The translations under genes and the position numbers were made by a program. A stretch of 64,000 bases of DNA from Halanaerobiaceae bacterium ANBcell28 (GTDB lineage: Bacteria; Bacillota; Halanaerobiia; Halanaerobiales; DTU029). The stretch's first letter is position 1. Each line of letters opens with the position of its first letter. Positions 61,609-64,000 of the stretch are shown here, piece after piece. Below the pieces are notes generated by a model that was not told where the DNA came from, did no database searches, and was given only the letters and a program-made list of their open reading frames with translations. Where the stretch lies: contig JBBJJH010000002.1 of NCBI GenBank assembly GCA_037623315.1, positions 1 through 64,000 on the forward strand. The letters are read 5' to 3'.

Positions 61609-62748
61609 ATGGAAAAAGTTGCAGTTAGATCATGTAAGGAATATGACGAAAAGTTATTAGAAGATAAAATAGAAAAGTTAATGTCAGATCTTGGTGGGAT
61701 TGCTTCTTTTGTTAAAGCTGGACAGAAGGTATTATTAAAGGTCAATTTATTAATGGATAAACCGCCAGAAGCTATGGTTACAACTAACCCACTTATGGTT
61801 AAAGTACTAGCAAAAATGATAAAGGAAGCTGGGGCTAAGCCTATTATTGGTGATAGCCCTGGTGGTCCTTTTACAAAAAGAATCCTAGAACGGGCTTATC
61901 AAAAGACTGGATTAGCAGATATTGCTCAGGAATTAGATATTGAATTAAATTATAATACAGAACAGGTAACAGTACCTTTTGATGGATTAATAAATAAATC
62001 TTTTATTCTAGGAAAATATATTAGAGAAGCAGATGTAATAATAAACATGGCTAAATTAAAAACACATGGTTTAACTATGTTAACAGGGGCTGTAAAAAAT
62101 CTCTTTGGAGCTATACCTGGTTTATTAAAGGCAGAATATCATCTAAAAATGCCTGAATTAGAACATTTTTCAAATATGCTAGTAGATTTGGCTTTATGTG
62201 TAGATGCGGATTTGCATATTATGGATGGTGTATGGGGTATGGAAGGAGAAGGGCCTTCTGCTGGAGAAGCAAGAAATTATGCTTATGTATTGGCTTCTTC
62301 ATCACCTTTTGCTCTTGATACTGCTGTTGCTCATTTATTGGGAGTTACTCCTGTAAGCAAGGCACCAATTATAAAGGCAGCTTTAGATAGAGGTCTTCCT
62401 GCTGAATTTAAAGAAATCAGTATTAAAGGTGATGAATTGCTACAATTAAATGATGTTAAAATTCCACAATTAGTGGAGTTTTCTAATCTATTAGATAGAA
62501 GAATGCCAGACTTTCTGGCAGACATATTGACAAAGTTATTGAAACCTCGGCCTGTTTTTAAAAAAAGTTTATGTGTTGGCTGTGGTGATTGCTACAGAAG
62601 TTGTCCACCCAAAGTGATTGAAATGAAAGATAAAAAAGCAGAAGTAGAACTTGCAGGATGTATTAGATGTTTTTGTTGTCAGGAATTATGTCAATATGAG
62701 GCAGTTAAGATTAAAAGGCCTTTATTAGGCAAGCTTTTAACAAAATAA
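61609..62748 (+). CDS. DUF362 protein with two 4Fe-4S clusters
   Basis: 379 residues: a DUF362 domain (about 1-300, LLKVNLLMDKPPEAMVTTNP) followed by a ferredoxin-like tail with two CxxCxxCxxxC sites (CVGCGDCYRSCP and CIRCFCCQELCQ). The family is common in anaerobes and is thought to have an electron-transfer or iron-sulfur role, not experimentally defined. A ribosome site AGGGGA precedes the ATG. No signal peptide, so it is cytoplasmic. Confidence 0.9.
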   Translation: MEKVAVRSCKEYDEKLLEDKIEKLMSDLGGIASFVKAGQKVLLKVNLLMDKPPEAMVTTNPLMVKVLAKMIKEAGAKPIIGDSPGGPFTKRILERAYQKTGLADIAQELDIELNYNTEQVTVPFDGLINKSFILGKYIREADVIINMAKLKTHGLTMLTGAVKNLFGAIPGLLKAEYHLKMPELEHFSNMLVDLALCVDADLHIMDGVWGMEGEGPSAGEARNYAYVLASSSPFALDTAVAHLLGVTPVSKAPIIKAALDRGLPAEFKEISIKGDELLQLNDVKIPQLVEFSNLLDRRMPDFLADILTKLLKPRPVFKKSLCVGCGDCYRSCPPKVIEMKDKKAEVELAGCIRCFCCQELCQYEAVKIKRPLLGKLLTK

Positions 62749-62803
62749 TGCTTATTGAATATGGTATTAATGATTCATAATATAACTTATCTGGAGTGAT
62801 TTA

Positions 62804-63283
62804 ATGAAGATCGGAGTATTATCTGACACTCATATACCAACAAAAACAAAAAAAATACCTGATATTGTATTCGAAAAATTTGCTAATGTTGACTTGATTA
62901 TTCATGCAGGAGATATCGCTGATAAGGAAGTTATAAATACTTTAGAAACTTGTGCTCCTGTACGTGCTGTTTCTGGTAATATTGATCCACCTGAACTGAA
63001 AAGGAATCTTCCTTTGCATTTAGAAATTGAACTAGAAGGTTATAAAATAGCTGTAACACATGGTCACAGTATTAGGGGACATCTAATGAACAAATTATCT
63101 TATGTTTTTCCTGATGCTGACCTTATTATATTTGGTCATACTCATAAGCCATGTAACAAATTAATTCAAGGTCAACTGCATTTTAACCCGGGTTCACCAA
63201 CTGATAGAAGGATGCAAAAAAAACATTCGATAGGTATTATTGAATTGGGGAAAGAGATAGTTTCTGAAATAATAGAGTTTTGA
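62804..63283 (+). CDS. YfcE/MJ0936-family phosphodiesterase
   Basis: 159 residues of the calcineurin-like metallophosphoesterase fold: SDTHIP (8-13), HAGDI, SGNID, THGH and FGHTHKP are the five metal-binding blocks, all intact. It hydrolyses phosphodiesters in vitro; the natural substrate is unclear. GGAGTG precedes the ATG. Confidence 0.9.
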   Translation: MKIGVLSDTHIPTKTKKIPDIVFEKFANVDLIIHAGDIADKEVINTLETCAPVRAVSGNIDPPELKRNLPLHLEIELEGYKIAVTHGHSIRGHLMNKLSYVFPDADLIIFGHTHKPCNKLIQGQLHFNPGSPTDRRMQKKHSIGIIELGKEIVSEIIEF

Positions 63284-63401
63284 TTATTTCTCTTATCATC
63301 AGGAAGTTATGTGCTTTCCTAATGTTTATAATTTCTGTCAGTAAAATTTGTATAATATAAAAGAATTAAGATTTGTTTAAAAAATATAAGGGGGAATGGA
63401 A

Positions 63402-63767
63402 ATGTCTGTTTATGATGTAGCTCATAGGCTATCAAGAGAATTGAAAAAATCAGATGAATATAAGTCATATCTTGAAATTAAGAAGAAAGTTCAAACAAAC
63501 GAAAAAAGTAAAGAAATGTTGTTGGATTTTCAAAAAGAGCAGTTTAAATTGCAAAGTAAAGCCATGTCAGGGCAGGAAATTACAGAAGAAGATAAGAAAA
63601 AAATGAATGATCTAATGAATATAATTCAATTAAATAATGATGTGCAAAAGTATTTAAATGCAGAACAGCGTATATCTGTAATGTTAAATGATATCCATCA
63701 AATTATATTCTCTGAATTAGAAATTGGTTTTAACGAAGATGAAGCTAATGAAATTGATGAAGGATAA
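63402..63767 (+). CDS. YlbF-family regulator
   Basis: About 121 residues, all helical, with the YlbF/YmcA (Com_YlbF) fold signature MSVYDVAHRLSRELKKSDEY and YLNAEQRISVMLNDI. In Bacillus the family takes part in RNA-processing and development complexes. ATG 63402 is chosen because GGGGG (63390-63394) is correctly spaced to it and too near to the ATG at 63396. Followed by a terminator. Confidence 0.85.
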   Translation: MSVYDVAHRLSRELKKSDEYKSYLEIKKKVQTNEKSKEMLLDFQKEQFKLQSKAMSGQEITEEDKKKMNDLMNIIQLNNDVQKYLNAEQRISVMLNDIHQIIFSELEIGFNEDEANEIDEG

Positions 63768-63786
63768 ATTAGAATAATAAAAATAG

Positions 63787-63824
63787 AGCACCCATTTGAC
63801 AAAGGTCAGTTCATTATGGGTGCT
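63787..63824. terminator. Bidirectional terminator
   Basis: AGCACCCA (63787-63794) pairs with TGGGTGCT (63817-63824), with an inner TGAC/GTCA hairpin. It lies between the convergent YlbF-family and NifU-domain genes. Confidence 0.75.
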
Positions 63825-63835
63825 TAAGTATTCTA

Positions 63836-64000
63836 TTATACCTGTACAACTTCCTTTACTTCAGGAATATGTTGCTTAAGGGTTTTTTCAATACCATTTT
63901 TTACAGTTAAAGTTGACATTGGGCAACCTTTACAAGCTCCCATTAATTCAACCTTTACAATACCATCTTCTGAAACTTCCAATAGTTTTACATCTCCACC
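63836..64000 (-). CDS. NifU-domain iron-sulfur scaffold protein (partial, 3' end)
   Basis: Only the last 54 residues fall in the window; the start is beyond position 64000. The minus strand reads GGDVKLLEVSEDGIVKVELM, then GACKGCPMSTLTVKNGIEKT and a tail to a TAA at 63836. The CxxC pair in GACKGCP is the cluster-binding site of NifU C-terminal (Nfu) domains, which assemble or carry Fe-S clusters. Confidence 0.9.
   Translation of the reverse strand, partial: GGDVKLLEVSEDGIVKVELMGACKGCPMSTLTVKNGIEKTLKQHIPEVKEVVQV

Overview
The window is AT-rich (I estimate about 30% G+C), densely packed, and mostly + strand. It looks like a chromosomal segment of an anaerobic, spore-forming, low-G+C Firmicute, either Clostridia or a Halanaerobiales-like relative. 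The evidence is the SleB/YpeB spore-germination pair, a YtaF/MntP-like protein, a YlbF-family protein, a leucine T-box, strong purine-rich ribosome sites, TTG/GTG and apparently ATT starts, and radical-SAM and ferredoxin-type proteins. The exact genus cannot be fixed from sequence alone. No rRNA, tRNA or CRISPR array was seen.

Layout. 0-8 kb: a beta-solenoid surface protein, a tandem 62-bp repeat, a radical-SAM/DUF4130 pair thought to act on DNA, a YtrA-type GntR-ABC-DUF4097 operon with a clear operator, and a C45-family hydrolase. 8-20 kb: a MATE exporter, a 2H phosphoesterase, an AEC transporter, a GLUG-repeat lipoprotein, an RlmD-type rRNA methyltransferase, a GNAT acetyltransferase, a truncated flavoprotein, a TetR-flavodoxin pair, a HTH-Fic protein with its own 20-bp inverted operator, and a 507-residue orphan. 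20-33 kb: a decayed ABC/GntR cassette, a hydroxyacid dehydrogenase, a MNT/HEPN toxin-antitoxin-like pair, and an envelope cluster of rhomboid and CPBP proteases, alpha/beta hydrolases and a BceAB-like ABC system. That cluster contains duplicated fragments, one of them relocated to 16.3 kb. A frameshifted IS1380-like element ends this region and separates a CPBP gene from its terminator.

34-50 kb: an MntP-like protein, a large GH2 glycosidase, a cyclic-2,3-diphosphoglycerate-synthase-like GTPase, a K+ channel, hflX behind what looks like a leader-peptide attenuator, an ankyrin protein, a gutted methyltransferase, a degenerate GGDEF protein, and a leucine T-box controlling leuA plus a frameshifted MFS transporter. 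50-64 kb: an L,D-transpeptidase-like protein, an ECF sigma factor with a DUF4179 anti-sigma and its paralogue, an AI-2E family exporter, an epimerase, FmdB, DUF523, SleB-YpeB, a DUF362 ferredoxin protein, a YfcE phosphodiesterase, a YlbF-family protein, and the 3' end of a NifU-domain gene.

Two themes stand out. The first is cell-envelope and antibiotic-stress biology: YtrA-type ABC, BceAB-like ABC, HflX with an apparent attenuator, sigma/anti-sigma, CPBP and rhomboid proteases. The second is active gene decay: at least four genes look broken by single-base deletions, and several others by larger internal or terminal deletions. Either the genome is shedding accessory genes or the assembly has homopolymer errors.
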